From: Clostridia bacterium
GTDB taxonomy: Bacteria > Bacillota > Clostridia > Christensenellales > Aristaeellaceae
DNA length: 57,625 nucleotides
Direction: 5' to 3'
Assembly: GCA_017436605.1 (NCBI GenBank)
Contig: JAFSCW010000062.1
Coordinates: 1-57,625, forward strand
Of this stretch, positions 44,201-53,779 are shown one piece after another (within the stretch, counting starts at the first letter, position 1; every line of letters starts with the position of its first letter). Position numbers and translations under genes: made by a program. A model generated the notes under the pieces. It was not told the DNA's origin. It ran no database searches and was given only the letters and a program-made list of their open reading frames with translations.

Positions 44201-45188
44201 ACAGGAACTCAGGCGCTGTGTGAAGCAGCTCGTCCGCCGTGCTGAAGTCTGCGAAGCGAGCCTGTCTTTTGATGTGAATCAGGGTGCCCTGGGCGTTGAG
44301 CCCATGCTCAATCTGTGGACGTATCCATCCGGGACAGCCGGAGAAACAATGCGTCGGGCATGCGCATCAGAGACGCCCTTTTCAAGCGATGCTATCGCGA
44401 TGTTTGCTGCGCTGGATGCCATGGATTTGCCCGTTCAGGATCTGGACCGCGCAGACAGAATGCAGCGCGAATACGATCGGGATGCGTATCTGCGGGAAAT
44501 TCTCGATACCCTGCGCGCAAAATGTGTGCTGATCCGCGTTCCGTATTCCCGTTCGATGGACGCCGTTTTCGAAGACGACCGGCTGAGTCCGCTTCTTGTC
44601 GCCGAAAAGCAGCTGTTTGTCCCCGGGCGATATGGAATTGACTATGCGCAGGCAGCCGAAAGCCTGCTGGACGCCGCCCACGCCTGCGGCGCTCGCAACA
44701 TCGCTGCGGATTGCTTTGATGCGGATTCGATGCGCTACTGCCTGATGCCGCTTTGCGAAGACAACGGTTTTGCGCTCCATGTTTCCCTTGGCAATCGCGA
44801 TGATATTGATCGTTTTGTATTGATGCTGGATGAATTCCCAGGGCTGCGTGTGCTGGCTAATGCCTCTGCGGAGGATGAAGCACATCTGATCGAAGCGGCT
44901 GTTCAGCATCCGCGAATGCTTGTTCGCTTGAGCATCTTGTCAAACATTCCACAGGCGCTCTCCATGCTGGGAACGCGCTTTGTCCCGTACAGCGCCTGTG
45001 CCGTACAGCCCGAACAGATGCTTGGCCGCTGGCTCGGTGCAAAGGAAATCATCTGGCAGAGCCTTGCGGAAGCCTATCTTCCGCTTGCGCGTTCAGGATA
45101 CGAACTCCAGAGCGCTGCAATTGAGCGCGATGTTCGCAGGCTTTTAAGCGGCAACCTGCTTGCTCTTTGCATGCCGGATGCGCTATAA
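44184..45188 (+). CDS. Uncharacterised protein with amidohydrolase-like C terminus
   Basis: 334 residues, unrecognised with certainty. The C-terminal half (about 130-330) resembles an amidohydrolase/uronate-isomerase TIM barrel: YGIDYAQAAESLLDAAHACGARNIAADCFD, alternating strand-helix segments such as GFALHVSLGNRDD and GLRVLANASAEDE, and an end like RDVRRLLSGNLLAL. The HxH pair and later metal-binding His residues of active amidohydrolases are absent. It could therefore be a non-catalytic relative or have a different fold. ATG 44184 lies inside the last 17 bases of hemZ, after a GGGGGA site. It contains the promoter of the cyclophilin gene near its 3' end. Confidence 0.7.
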   Translation: MIISDKQELRRCVKQLVRRAEVCEASLSFDVNQGALGVEPMLNLWTYPSGTAGETMRRACASETPFSSDAIAMFAALDAMDLPVQDLDRADRMQREYDRDAYLREILDTLRAKCVLIRVPYSRSMDAVFEDDRLSPLLVAEKQLFVPGRYGIDYAQAAESLLDAAHACGARNIAADCFDADSMRYCLMPLCEDNGFALHVSLGNRDDIDRFVLMLDEFPGLRVLANASAEDEAHLIEAAVQHPRMLVRLSILSNIPQALSMLGTRFVPYSACAVQPEQMLGRWLGAKEIIWQSLAEAYLPLARSGYELQSAAIERDVRRLLSGNLLALCMPDAL

Positions 45189-45189
45189 T
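45160..45189 (+). promoter_or_regulatory. Promoter of the cyclophilin-zapA unit
   Basis: TTGCTC at 45160-45165, 18 bases, TATAAT at 45184-45189. It lies at the very end of the preceding gene. Start point near 45196, with GAGGAGG before the ATG at 45240. Confidence 0.65.
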
Positions 45190-45239
45190 ATGACCAAGAA
45201 TCCATAAGCTTTCATTCAACCTTTGAGGAGGAATCGTAT

Positions 45240-45764
45240 ATGAATCCGATTTTCACCATTGAAATGGAAAATGGCATGACCATGAAGGGCGAACTCTATC
45301 CGGAGATCGCGCCGAATTCCGTCGCGAATTTTATCGAGCTGGCAAACAGCGGCTTCTATGACGGCGTGATCTTCCACCGCGTCATTCCGGGCTTTATGAT
45401 CCAGGGAGGCGATCCCATGGGTCAGGGCATTGGCGGCCCCGGCTATTGCATCCGCGGCGAGTTCACCCGCAACGGCTTCAAGAACCCGCTCAAGCATACC
45501 CGCGGCGTTCTTTCTATGGCGCGCAGCATGATGCCTAATTCTGCCGGCAGCCAGTTCTTTGTGATGGTTGAAGACGCGCCCCATCTGGATGGCCAGTATG
45601 CGGCGTTCGGCAAGGTGACCGAGGGCATGGAAACCGCAGACGCGATCGTCAGCGTGCCGCGCGATCGTGCAGATAAGCCGTATGAAGATCAGAAAATGAA
45701 GTCCATTCGCGTTGAAACCTTTGGCGTCACCTATACCGTCGAGAAGATCAAAGGCCGTGGCTAA
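45240..45764 (+). CDS. Cyclophilin-type peptidyl-prolyl cis-trans isomerase
   Basis: 174 residues; accelerates proline isomerisation during folding. Conserved catalytic segments are FHRVIPGFMIQGGDP (about 41-55), SAGSQFFVMVEDAPHLDGQYAAFGKV and the Arg of FHRV. There is no signal peptide, so it acts in the cytoplasm. GAGGAGG precedes ATG 45240. zapA follows after 12 bases. Confidence 0.95.
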   Translation: MNPIFTIEMENGMTMKGELYPEIAPNSVANFIELANSGFYDGVIFHRVIPGFMIQGGDPMGQGIGGPGYCIRGEFTRNGFKNPLKHTRGVLSMARSMMPNSAGSQFFVMVEDAPHLDGQYAAFGKVTEGMETADAIVSVPRDRADKPYEDQKMKSIRVETFGVTYTVEKIKGRG

Positions 45765-45776
45765 GCGGAGGAACCT

Positions 45777-46028
45777 GTGAAAAAGAACAAGGTTGTCATC
45801 CATCTGATGGGGCGCGATTATGCGCTGCTGACAGACCAGAATCCCGAAAAGGTTCAGCGTACCGCCCGATATGTCGACCGCAAAATGCGCGAAACGGCCA
45901 TTACAACGCGCGCAGGCGAAAGCATGGTTCCGACGCTGACGGCCATGAATCTGGCTGATGAGCTGTTTCGAGCTCAGGATGAGAATGTACGCCTGAAAAA
46001 GGAACTGGCTTCTCGCCAGAAGGATTAA
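45777..46028 (+). CDS. zapA: Cell division protein ZapA
   Basis: 83 residues; binds FtsZ and promotes Z-ring assembly. The N-terminal beta-rich head (VVIHLMGRDYALLTDQNPEKVQ) and the C-terminal coiled coil (about 45-83) match the family. The start is GTG 45777 with GGAGG before it. Part of the conserved clostridial zapA-U32-mutS2 cluster. Confidence 0.88.
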   Translation: MKKNKVVIHLMGRDYALLTDQNPEKVQRTARYVDRKMRETAITTRAGESMVPTLTAMNLADELFRAQDENVRLKKELASRQKD

Positions 46029-46082
46029 TCGGCGGCGGCACGGGGGTGAAGCTCTGTGCCGCTGTTTTTGTCATATTGACCC

Positions 46083-46100
46083 TGCACAGATTGCTGTGCA
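46083..46100 (+). repeat. Small perfect inverted repeat before the U32 gene
   Basis: TGCACAG and CTGTGCA (seven bases each) around ATTG, five bases before the U32 ribosome-binding site. It could fold as a short hairpin or act as an operator; no family assigned. Confidence 0.4.
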
Positions 46101-46114
46101 TACTGGGAGGATTT

Positions 46115-48457
46115 ATGGAATTGCTTTCCCCGGCGGGAAACCGCGACGCTCTCGTTGCGGCCATATCCTGCGGCGCAGACGCTGTATATCTGGGATATAC
46201 AGCCTTCGGAGCGCGCAGCTATGCCGGAAATTTCGATGCGCAGCAGCTTCGCGATGCAATTGATTATGCGCATGAGCGCGGCAAAAAGGTGTATGTCACG
46301 GTCAATACGCTGATCAAGCAATGCGAAACGGACGATCTGTGCGATGTGCTGGAATTGCTTTCAAATACAGGCGCGGATGCGGCAATCGTTCAGGATATGG
46401 GCGTCGTATGCCTGGCGCAGGAGCGATTCCCGGAGCTCACGCTGCACGCCAGCACCCAGATGACCATTCACAACGCGCAGGGCGCACGGCTCATGAAGCG
46501 CATGGGCCTGACGCGCGTCGTGCCCGCCCGCGAATGTCCGCTTTCTGAACTGCGCCTTATGGCGGATGAGGGCGTCGAAATCGAGGCTTTTGCGCATGGC
46601 GCGCTTTGTGTCGCCGTTTCCGGTCAATGTCTTTTTTCCAGCATGATCGGAGGAAGAAGCGGAAATCGAGGCAGATGTGCACAGCCATGCCGTCTTCCGT
46701 ACCAGCTGGATGGCGGTGAGAGCGGATACCTGCTTTCTACGCGAGATCTCATGCTGATCGATCGGATTCCGGAGATGCGCGACGCCGGCGTCTATTCATT
46801 CAAACTGGAAGGCCGCATGAAACGTCCGGAATATGTGGGCGTTATTACGCGCGCATATCGCGAAGCAATCGACGCAGCGCAGGCGCATATTCCATATCAT
46901 CCTGATCCGGCGACAATCCAATCGCTCAAACAGATCTTTAATCGCGGCGGTTTCACGGAAGGCTATGTCATGGAAAAAAGCAATGCTGCACTCATGAGCT
47001 GGGAGCGCCCGAATCATTGGGGAATTCATATCGGAAAGATTACTTCCGCGAAGGGACAGCTCGCACGTGTTTTTCTTCATGAAAACCTGAACGACGGCGA
47101 CGGACTGCAGATCCGGGGCAGAGAAGAACTTGATCTCACGTATTCCGGAAACCATACCCCGCAGGGCAGCGAAGCCACCGTTCGCGTTCCAAATGGAAAA
47201 TTCAAGCCGGGCGACGCCGTATACAGGCTCACTGACGCTGTGCAGATGGCTGAAATCCGCAGGATTATGGAAAATGAGCAGATCCAGATCCCGCTTTTTG
47301 CAGAACTCTATGCCATGCCCAATGAGTTACCCCGTCTGAAGCTCAGCGATTGCGACGGACATACGATTGTCGTCGAGGGCGAACAGATTGTACCGGAGGC
47401 GCAGCAGCGCGCATTGGATCATGATGCGGCCATGAAGCAGCTCTCCAAGACAGGCGGAACACCATACGTCCTCCAATCCCTTGAGATGCAAAGTAGCCAT
47501 GCATTCATGACTGCTGGAATGCTCAACGCCCTTCGCCGCGATGCGCTTACAGCTATGCAGCGTGCCCGTATCACAAAACAGAAGAATCATGCGGTTTCAA
47601 ACGTATATCCCGTCAGCTTTCCGGCGCAGCAAAGGCTTCTGATCGCGCAGAGCGAGCGTCTTTCTGATGCGGAAGCGCTGCTGAAAGCCGGCGCAGACGT
47701 ATTCTACTGGGAGCCGCAGAACTACGCGTCGGCGTATCTTGACAGCCAGATTGCGGACGCACCCGATCTGAAGCCGGTGCTTGTCCTTCCTGCTTTCATG
47801 CGCACGGCGGAACTCGATGAGGTGTATCGCTTCGTTTGCCGTCATGCTGCGCGCTTTTCGGGTATTGCTGCCAATAATGCCGGTCAGCTTGAAAAAGAGT
47901 GGCCTGTGAACGTCTTTGGCGGCCAAGGGCTTAACGTCATGAACGCCGAAAGCGCAAAGTTCTATATCGCATTGGGCGTAAAGAGGCTTACGGCTTCCTG
48001 CGAACTGAGCTTCAAGGAACTGAAGGAGCTGACAGCCTGCGGCGGAAACTATGAACTTGAGGTGTACGGACGAACCGTTCTGATGCTTCTGAATCACTGT
48101 CCCAGGAGAACAGCTTCCGGATGCGAAAAGCAGGATGCCGCCTGCGACGCCTGCGCGTCAAACGGGGGATATCCGGACGTGTATACGGACAGAAAGGGCT
48201 ATCGTTTCCCTGCAAGACGGACAAAGATGCCTCACGGCTGCGTTCTTCGCCTGTATAACAGTCTGCCGACGGATATGGCCAAATTCGCAGGAAGACTGCA
48301 TGCATCCGGTTTCACCCTGCGCGTCAGTTTCACGGATGAGTCTTTGACGAGGCAGACGGCGATTGTCGCATCGTATCGAAATGTCCTTGATGAGGGAAGC
48401 ATTACACATACTGTCGAACAAGCGACGTCCGGTCATCTGGCCAGAGGCGTCGAGTAA
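46115..48457 (+). CDS. U32-family peptidase with DUF3656
   Basis: 780 residues. The N-terminal peptidase U32 domain begins MELLSPAGNRDALVAAISCGADAVYLGYTAFGARSYAGNF and contains CRLPYQLDG next to a CAQPC motif (the likely Fe-S or cluster-related Cys set), with YSFKLEGRMKRPEYVG. A long C-terminal part includes DUF3656 and a second Cys-rich set, CEKQDAACDACAS. Relatives such as RlhA and TrhP act in RNA hydroxylation or in collagen-type proteolysis; which applies here is unknown. ATG 46115 has GGGAGGA. An upstream in-frame GTG at 46046 is unlikely. Confidence 0.9.
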   Translation: MELLSPAGNRDALVAAISCGADAVYLGYTAFGARSYAGNFDAQQLRDAIDYAHERGKKVYVTVNTLIKQCETDDLCDVLELLSNTGADAAIVQDMGVVCLAQERFPELTLHASTQMTIHNAQGARLMKRMGLTRVVPARECPLSELRLMADEGVEIEAFAHGALCVAVSGQCLFSSMIGGRSGNRGRCAQPCRLPYQLDGGESGYLLSTRDLMLIDRIPEMRDAGVYSFKLEGRMKRPEYVGVITRAYREAIDAAQAHIPYHPDPATIQSLKQIFNRGGFTEGYVMEKSNAALMSWERPNHWGIHIGKITSAKGQLARVFLHENLNDGDGLQIRGREELDLTYSGNHTPQGSEATVRVPNGKFKPGDAVYRLTDAVQMAEIRRIMENEQIQIPLFAELYAMPNELPRLKLSDCDGHTIVVEGEQIVPEAQQRALDHDAAMKQLSKTGGTPYVLQSLEMQSSHAFMTAGMLNALRRDALTAMQRARITKQKNHAVSNVYPVSFPAQQRLLIAQSERLSDAEALLKAGADVFYWEPQNYASAYLDSQIADAPDLKPVLVLPAFMRTAELDEVYRFVCRHAARFSGIAANNAGQLEKEWPVNVFGGQGLNVMNAESAKFYIALGVKRLTASCELSFKELKELTACGGNYELEVYGRTVLMLLNHCPRRTASGCEKQDAACDACASNGGYPDVYTDRKGYRFPARRTKMPHGCVLRLYNSLPTDMAKFAGRLHASGFTLRVSFTDESLTRQTAIVASYRNVLDEGSITHTVEQATSGHLARGVE

Positions 48458-48467
48458 AGGAGGGTAT

Positions 48468-50840
48468 ATGACCGAAAGATCCCTTCGTGTATTGGAATTC
48501 AATAAGATCCGCGATCAGCTTACCCAATACTGTGAATCTGATATGGGCGCGCAGCTGTGCAGTCAGCTGGTTCCCAGCAGCCGCGTTGACGACGTCTGTC
48601 GGATGCAGCAGGAGACGCGCGAAGCGCACGACGTGCTGACCTATCTTGGCGGCTCGCCGATGGTCGCCTTCTCTGACGTACGTACCCAGCTTCATCTGGC
48701 AGAAATTGGGTCGACGCTGTCTCCGCGTGCGCTAATGGATATCGGCGCATCGCTGCGTGCTGCACGCGCTGCGCGCGAAGCGTTGGTGAATGACCGCGAA
48801 GGCACGCCCATGATCTCTGCGAATGCTGCGCGTCTTTCCGTGTTCAAGTCCATTGAGCAGGCAATCGGCGACGCCATCATCAGCGAAGACGAAATTGCCG
48901 ATCGCGCCAGCTCAGAGCTTTTTACCATTCGCCGAAAAATGCGTGCCTGCAATGAACGCGTCCGGGAACGTCTGAACAGCATGATCCATAGCCAGACGTA
49001 TGCCAAGTATCTTCAGGATGCAATCATCACTATGCGCGGCGACCGCTATGTTCTTCCTGTCAGGCAGGAATACCGCGCAATGATCCCGGGCATCGTCCAC
49101 GACCAGTCTGCCACAGGGGCGACCATATTCGTCGAGCCGATGTCCGTCGTGGAAATCGGCAATGAGCTCAAGCAGCTGATTGCAGCTGAGCATGCTGAAA
49201 TCGAGCGGATTCTCCGCTTGCTCTCCGCGCAAATTGCTCCTGAGGCAGCCGCCATGGCTGATAACCTTGCCATTCTGGCGCAGCTTGATTTTGCTTTTGC
49301 CAAAGGCTCGCTTGCAAAGGCAATGTTTGCCATTGAGCCCAAGATCAACAGCGAAGGCCGCATCCGCATTGTACGGGGACGGCATCCGCTGATCGATCCG
49401 CAGAAGGTCGTTCCGCTGGATATCCGGCTGGGCGAGGATTTCACCTCTCTGATTATTACCGGTCCCAATACCGGCGGCAAAACAGTCACGCTTAAGACTA
49501 CCGGTCTGTTTACGCTGATGGCTCAGGCCGGTCTTCAGGTTCCTGCAGAATATGGAACAGAGCTCGCCGTTTTCGACGACGTCTTTGCGGATATCGGCGA
49601 TGAGCAATCCATTGAACAGTCTCTTTCGACATTCTCCGGCCATATGAAAAACATCGTCTCCATTCTGGAAAACGTCACGCCGGAATCCCTGGTTCTTTTT
49701 GATGAGCTTGGTGCAGGTACCGATCCGACAGAAGGCGCAGCGCTCGCGCAGGCCATTCTCTCCATGCTCCTTTCCATGCACACAAGAACGGTGGCTACGA
49801 CCCACTACAGCGAGCTGAAGGAATATGCGCTGACCACGGAGAACGTTGAAAACGCATCCGTAGAGTTTGATGTTTCAACGCTCAGGCCGACATACCGTCT
49901 GTCCATTGGTATTCCCGGAAAATCCAACGCTTTTGAGATTTCCCGTAAGCTCGGCCTTCCCGAATTCGTCATCACCAAGGCAAAGGATCTTCTTTCCAAG
50001 GAAGCGGTTCGCTTTGAGGATGTTATCGCCAACGCCGAGTATCATCGTCAGATCGCAGAGAAGGAAAGAAAGATCGCCGAAGAAGCGCGCCAGGAAATGA
50101 TTGCCATTCGCAATCAGGCTGAAGCCGAGCGCAAAAAGCTGGAAGATCAGCGTGACAGGGCGATCAAGAAGGCGAAGGACGAGGCAAAGCGCATCGTCGA
50201 AAATGCCCGCAGGGAATCCGAAGCGATGATCACCGAGCTGCGCGCCATGAAGAAAGCCGGAGGCGCACAGGAGCACGAGATTCAGAAGGTCAGAAAGAAG
50301 ATCGAGCAGGCCCAGGAAGCGCTTGCCGAAAAGAAAGAGGTCGCCGGCGAGATTCCCAAGAGCGTAAAACCGGGCGACATGGTGCGCATTGCCTCCATGG
50401 ATGTCGAAGCGACCATCATTACGCCGCCCGATGCAAAGGGATTTGTCCAGCTGAAGGTGGGCATGATGAAAATGCGCGCCCAGCTTTCTGATCTGAGAAC
50501 GATGACGTCCACGCAGCAGCTGATCAAAAAAGAGCAGAAAAAGCTGGAGCGGAAAAAATCCATGCGGGAACAGCGCGTCGATATCACGATGCGCTCCGTC
50601 CGCCAGGAGCTCGATGTGCGCGGAATGGCGCTGGATGAGGCGCTGCCCGAGGTGCAGAAATTCATCGACGACGCCATGCTTTCTTCGCTTGGTGAAGTGT
50701 CGATCATTCACGGAAATGGCATGGGTATTCTCCGGGCCGGTATTCAGGATTGCCTGCGGCGCCATCCTGCTGTCAGCAGCTTCCGCCTCGGCCGATATGG
50801 AGAAGGAGAAACAGGAGTTACCATCGTAACCATCCGATAA
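48468..50840 (+). CDS. mutS2: Endonuclease MutS2
   Basis: 790 residues. MutS-like ATPase with a C-terminal Smr nuclease; known to act on recombination intermediates and, in Bacillus, on collided ribosomes. Walker A is GPNTGGKT from residue 332, Walker B DELGAGTDP, the H motif TTHYSELKEYA. A charged coiled coil (about 520-640) precedes a KOW-like segment and the Smr domain (about 712-790) with LDVRGMALDEA and HGNGMG. AAAGGAGGG precedes the ATG. The stop is followed by 49 bases before htrA. Confidence 0.96.
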   Translation: MTERSLRVLEFNKIRDQLTQYCESDMGAQLCSQLVPSSRVDDVCRMQQETREAHDVLTYLGGSPMVAFSDVRTQLHLAEIGSTLSPRALMDIGASLRAARAAREALVNDREGTPMISANAARLSVFKSIEQAIGDAIISEDEIADRASSELFTIRRKMRACNERVRERLNSMIHSQTYAKYLQDAIITMRGDRYVLPVRQEYRAMIPGIVHDQSATGATIFVEPMSVVEIGNELKQLIAAEHAEIERILRLLSAQIAPEAAAMADNLAILAQLDFAFAKGSLAKAMFAIEPKINSEGRIRIVRGRHPLIDPQKVVPLDIRLGEDFTSLIITGPNTGGKTVTLKTTGLFTLMAQAGLQVPAEYGTELAVFDDVFADIGDEQSIEQSLSTFSGHMKNIVSILENVTPESLVLFDELGAGTDPTEGAALAQAILSMLLSMHTRTVATTHYSELKEYALTTENVENASVEFDVSTLRPTYRLSIGIPGKSNAFEISRKLGLPEFVITKAKDLLSKEAVRFEDVIANAEYHRQIAEKERKIAEEARQEMIAIRNQAEAERKKLEDQRDRAIKKAKDEAKRIVENARRESEAMITELRAMKKAGGAQEHEIQKVRKKIEQAQEALAEKKEVAGEIPKSVKPGDMVRIASMDVEATIITPPDAKGFVQLKVGMMKMRAQLSDLRTMTSTQQLIKKEQKKLERKKSMREQRVDITMRSVRQELDVRGMALDEALPEVQKFIDDAMLSSLGEVSIIHGNGMGILRAGIQDCLRRHPAVSSFRLGRYGEGETGVTIVTIR

Positions 50841-50889
50841 ACCGAGTATTTTCAGCGCTCGCCGGTTAGCATAAACGAGGGGTGAGCGT

Positions 50890-52023
50890 ATGAATCAAAA
50901 CATGCATCCAAAGCAGAGAGCGCTTCTGGCTATAGCGCTCTCTGCTGTTCTTTATGTCAGCTGGGATTCCGGACAGACGGCAAAACCCGTGTATGCACAG
51001 GGAGAATATGTGGAATCACTGACAGGCGTTTCCAGTCCTTTTGCGGACGTTGCTCAGGTAGTCATGCCATGCGTGGTCGGCGTCAGCAACCGGGCAAACA
51101 CATACAGCATCATCAGCGGTCAGACGGAGCTGATTGAACAATCGACCGGTTCCGGCGTGGTCATTACCACACAGGGACATGTTGTCACCAATTACCACGT
51201 TGTCGAAGGCGCCAGCGATGTTCAGATCCTCTGGCAGGGGCAATACCTGCAGGCTGAGGTAATCGGCGTCGATGAACTGACTGATCTGGCTGTGCTGCGC
51301 GTGTCGGAAGATATCAGGCTTCCAGCCGTGCGAATGGGAAATGCGCAGGATGTACGCGTGGGAGATTGGGCCATTGTAATCGGAAATCCACTGGGCAGCC
51401 GATTTGCGGATACCGTAACCGTTGGAGTTGTATCCGCGCTTGATCGTGAATTGGAAGATCAGTCGATTGTAAAAATGCTCCAAACAGATGCAGCTATCAA
51501 TTCAGGAAACAGCGGCGGGGGAATGTTCAATACGAAAGGCGAGCTCATCGGCATTCCATCCCTGAAGTTCAGTTCATCCGGGCGAAAGGGAACCGCCAGC
51601 ATTGAAGGAATTGCCATGGCCATCCCGATGGATGTCGTGCAGCCCGTTGTAAACAGCCTGATTCAATATGGAAAAGTTACGCGGCCAAAGCTGGGCATAT
51701 CCGTCATGACCCTTCGCGGAAGCGAAGAACCGACTGAAGGTATGCTCCCGGCAGGCGTATATGTCAGTGCCGTTTCTGCCGGAGGCAGCGCTGATGTCGC
51801 TGGCATCAGCCCCGGCGACATCATCATTCGAATTGACGGGGAACGGGTTATGCTTCATACCGATTTGACGAACAGGATTGCTGCAAAATCGCCAGGGGAT
51901 ACCATGACGCTGACTGTTTATCGCATTGAAGGGTTGGAAGAGCTGACACTTCAGGACAAAATTCCTAAAGGCGAAACGATTGACTTCAATATCGAACTCC
52001 AAATGCCTGCCACAGCGACCTAA
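50890..52023 (+). CDS. htrA: HtrA/DegP-family serine protease
   Basis: 377 residues: an N-terminal signal/membrane anchor (about 10-25), trypsin-like protease domain and one C-terminal PDZ domain (about 255-350). The catalytic triad is visible as His103 (TNYHVV), Asp132 (TDLAVL) and Ser208 (GNSGGG). Extracytoplasmic quality-control protease. GAGGGG precedes the ATG. It is followed by spoIVA after 55 bases that contain a sigma-E-like promoter, so the two may not be strictly co-transcribed. Confidence 0.95.
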   Translation: MNQNMHPKQRALLAIALSAVLYVSWDSGQTAKPVYAQGEYVESLTGVSSPFADVAQVVMPCVVGVSNRANTYSIISGQTELIEQSTGSGVVITTQGHVVTNYHVVEGASDVQILWQGQYLQAEVIGVDELTDLAVLRVSEDIRLPAVRMGNAQDVRVGDWAIVIGNPLGSRFADTVTVGVVSALDRELEDQSIVKMLQTDAAINSGNSGGGMFNTKGELIGIPSLKFSSSGRKGTASIEGIAMAIPMDVVQPVVNSLIQYGKVTRPKLGISVMTLRGSEEPTEGMLPAGVYVSAVSAGGSADVAGISPGDIIIRIDGERVMLHTDLTNRIAAKSPGDTMTLTVYRIEGLEELTLQDKIPKGETIDFNIELQMPATAT

Positions 52024-52051
52024 CATAACGTCCCCTTCGCCTGCATACGCT
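52023..52051 (+). promoter_or_regulatory. Sigma-E-like promoter of spoIVA
   Basis: ACATAAC (52023-52029), 14-base spacer, CATACGCT (52044-52051), close to the sigma-E pattern (KMATATT, N14, CATACANT). Start point near 52058. The same ATACGCT core is found before DUF1614-spoIIP. spoIVA is a sigma-E gene in Bacillus subtilis. Confidence 0.6.
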
Positions 52052-52078
52052 TGCATGACGGCAGGGAGGGATGAAATC

Positions 52079-53557
52079 ATGCAGGCCTACGATCTGTACA
52101 GAGATATCTCGGAAAGAACACAGGGCGATGTATATATTGGCGTCGTCGGACCTGTGCGCACAGGCAAATCGACATTCATCACAAAGTTTATGGAAAAGCT
52201 CGTCATACCAAACATTGAAAACGCGCACATTCGAGCGCGCGCCCAGGACGAGCTGCCGCAAAGCGGTTCCGGAAAAACCATTATGACCACTCAGCCGGCG
52301 TTTGTGCCCAATGAAGCCGTTCAAATCACGCTTGCTGAGGGAAGCAGCATCCGCCTCAGGCTGATTGACAGCGTCGGATACTGGGTACCCGGAGCGCTTG
52401 GAACAGAAGAGGGCGGTGCGCTCCGCATGGTACACACGCCGTGGTCAAGCGGAGAAATCCCCTTGGAACAGGCAGCCGAGATTGGAACCAAAAAGGTGAT
52501 TGGAGAGCATTCCACCATCGGACTGGTCATGACGACAGACGGCAGCGTGACCGATTTGCCCCGCGAAAGCTATGCCGCAGCGGAAATGCGCGTCATTCAG
52601 GAACTTCAGGCGCTTTCCAAGCCTTTCGCAGTGATCCTCAATACGCGCTTGCCGTCATCGTCAAAGACGGTCTCGCTGTGCAGGGAGCTCGAAAGCAAAT
52701 ACAGCGTTCCCGTCATCGCAGTCAATGTGGCTGAAATCAGCCACGAGGACATTCTTCAAATCCTGGAAAAAGTGCTGAATCAGTTCCCGATTACAACGAT
52801 GTTCCTTCAAACACCGGAATGGTTGACTGCACTTGCGGATGATCACGAGTTGATCGTCAGCCTGACAAACAGCATAGCGGATAACGCTCCGGATAAACTG
52901 CTGATCGGCGATACATCGGCATATGCGGGCGAGCTCAAAAACAATCCGTATATCGCCGACGTGACGGAGAAAAGCCTGAATCACGGCAAAGGGGAATGCG
53001 CGCTGCAGATCAATATGCAGGAAGGGCTGTTTAACCAGATCCTCGCTCAGCAATGCGGTACGGAAATCCGAAGCGATGCGCATTTGCTTTCTCTTCTGCA
53101 GGAACTGGTAGCGGCCAAGCGGGAATATGATCGCGTCTCGCAGGCGCTCAAGTCCGCGCGCGAGACGGGGTATGGACTGGTTTCGCCGGCATTGAGCGAA
53201 TTGACGCTTCAGGAGCCGGAAATCATGAAGCAGGGCGGCCGATTTGGCGTCAGGCTGCGAGCCAATGCGCCGAGCCTGCACCTGATCCGCGTCGATATCC
53301 AGACAGAAGTATCGCCTGTTGTCGGCACAGAACAGCAGTCCGAAGAAATGATTCGATATCTGATGGAAGGATTCGATCAGGATCCCCAGAAACTATGGCA
53401 AAGCAATCTCTTTGGAAAGCCGCTGGCAGATCTGGTCAGGGAAGGACTGGCCAATAAGCTGATGCACATGCCCGCCGATACACAAATCAAAATTCAGCAG
53501 ACACTTGAGAAAATCATCAACGAAGGAAACGGCGGAATGGTCTGTATTTTACTGTGA
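52079..53557 (+). CDS. spoIVA: Stage IV sporulation protein A
   Basis: ATPase that polymerises around the forespore and forms the base of the coat; made in the mother cell. The 492 residues equal the Bacillus subtilis length. Walker A GPVRTGKST (24-32), GTEEGGALRMVHTPWSS, SKPFAVILNTRLP, and the conserved end GGMVCILL, needed for membrane targeting through SpoVM, are all present. ATG 52079 has GGGAGGG upstream. Probably driven by the sigma-E-like promoter in the gap after htrA. A terminator follows. Confidence 0.97.
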   Translation: MQAYDLYRDISERTQGDVYIGVVGPVRTGKSTFITKFMEKLVIPNIENAHIRARAQDELPQSGSGKTIMTTQPAFVPNEAVQITLAEGSSIRLRLIDSVGYWVPGALGTEEGGALRMVHTPWSSGEIPLEQAAEIGTKKVIGEHSTIGLVMTTDGSVTDLPRESYAAAEMRVIQELQALSKPFAVILNTRLPSSSKTVSLCRELESKYSVPVIAVNVAEISHEDILQILEKVLNQFPITTMFLQTPEWLTALADDHELIVSLTNSIADNAPDKLLIGDTSAYAGELKNNPYIADVTEKSLNHGKGECALQINMQEGLFNQILAQQCGTEIRSDAHLLSLLQELVAAKREYDRVSQALKSARETGYGLVSPALSELTLQEPEIMKQGGRFGVRLRANAPSLHLIRVDIQTEVSPVVGTEQQSEEMIRYLMEGFDQDPQKLWQSNLFGKPLADLVREGLANKLMHMPADTQIKIQQTLEKIINEGNGGMVCILL

Positions 53558-53559
53558 TT

Positions 53560-53604
53560 AATACCGTTAGTCTGTTTTTAAAGAAGCAGACTGACGGTAT
53601 TTTT
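53560..53604 (+). terminator. Terminator of spoIVA
   Basis: Stem AATACCGTTAGTCTG (53560-53574) with CAGACTGACGGTATT (53587-53601, one G-U or mismatch), then TTTTGTTG. Two bases after the stop. Confidence 0.9.
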
Positions 53605-53673
53605 GTTGTGCATAAAGTGCTTGCGTCATCACAAAAAGCGACGCTCAAGAGGGGAAAAACCTAAAAAACTTAG

Positions 53674-53702
53674 TTTCTTTTTGCACGAATATATGTTATA
53701 AT
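53674..53702 (+). promoter_or_regulatory. Extended -10 promoter of the rnf operon
   Basis: TTTCTT at 53674-53679, 17 bases, TATAAT at 53697-53702 preceded by TG at 53694-53695. Start point near 53709, then AGGGAGG before the rnfC start at 53780. Confidence 0.7.
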
Positions 53703-53779
53703 GTAGCGTAACATTTTACCTCAATTCGATGTGCAAAACTTTTGCAAGGGAATTGATAAGTGAAGGGAGGAACTTGTCT

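Noticed and set aside
46076..46104. TTGACC-17-CATACT as a promoter for the U32 gene
   Set aside because: Transcription would start within or after the ribosome-binding site, leaving an almost leaderless mRNA; the match is probably chance.
1764..53779. Riboswitches, T-box leaders, tRNA or rRNA genes in the intergenic gaps
   Set aside because: No gap exceeds 300 bases, and I saw no T-box motif, cloverleaf or conserved riboswitch core in any of them.
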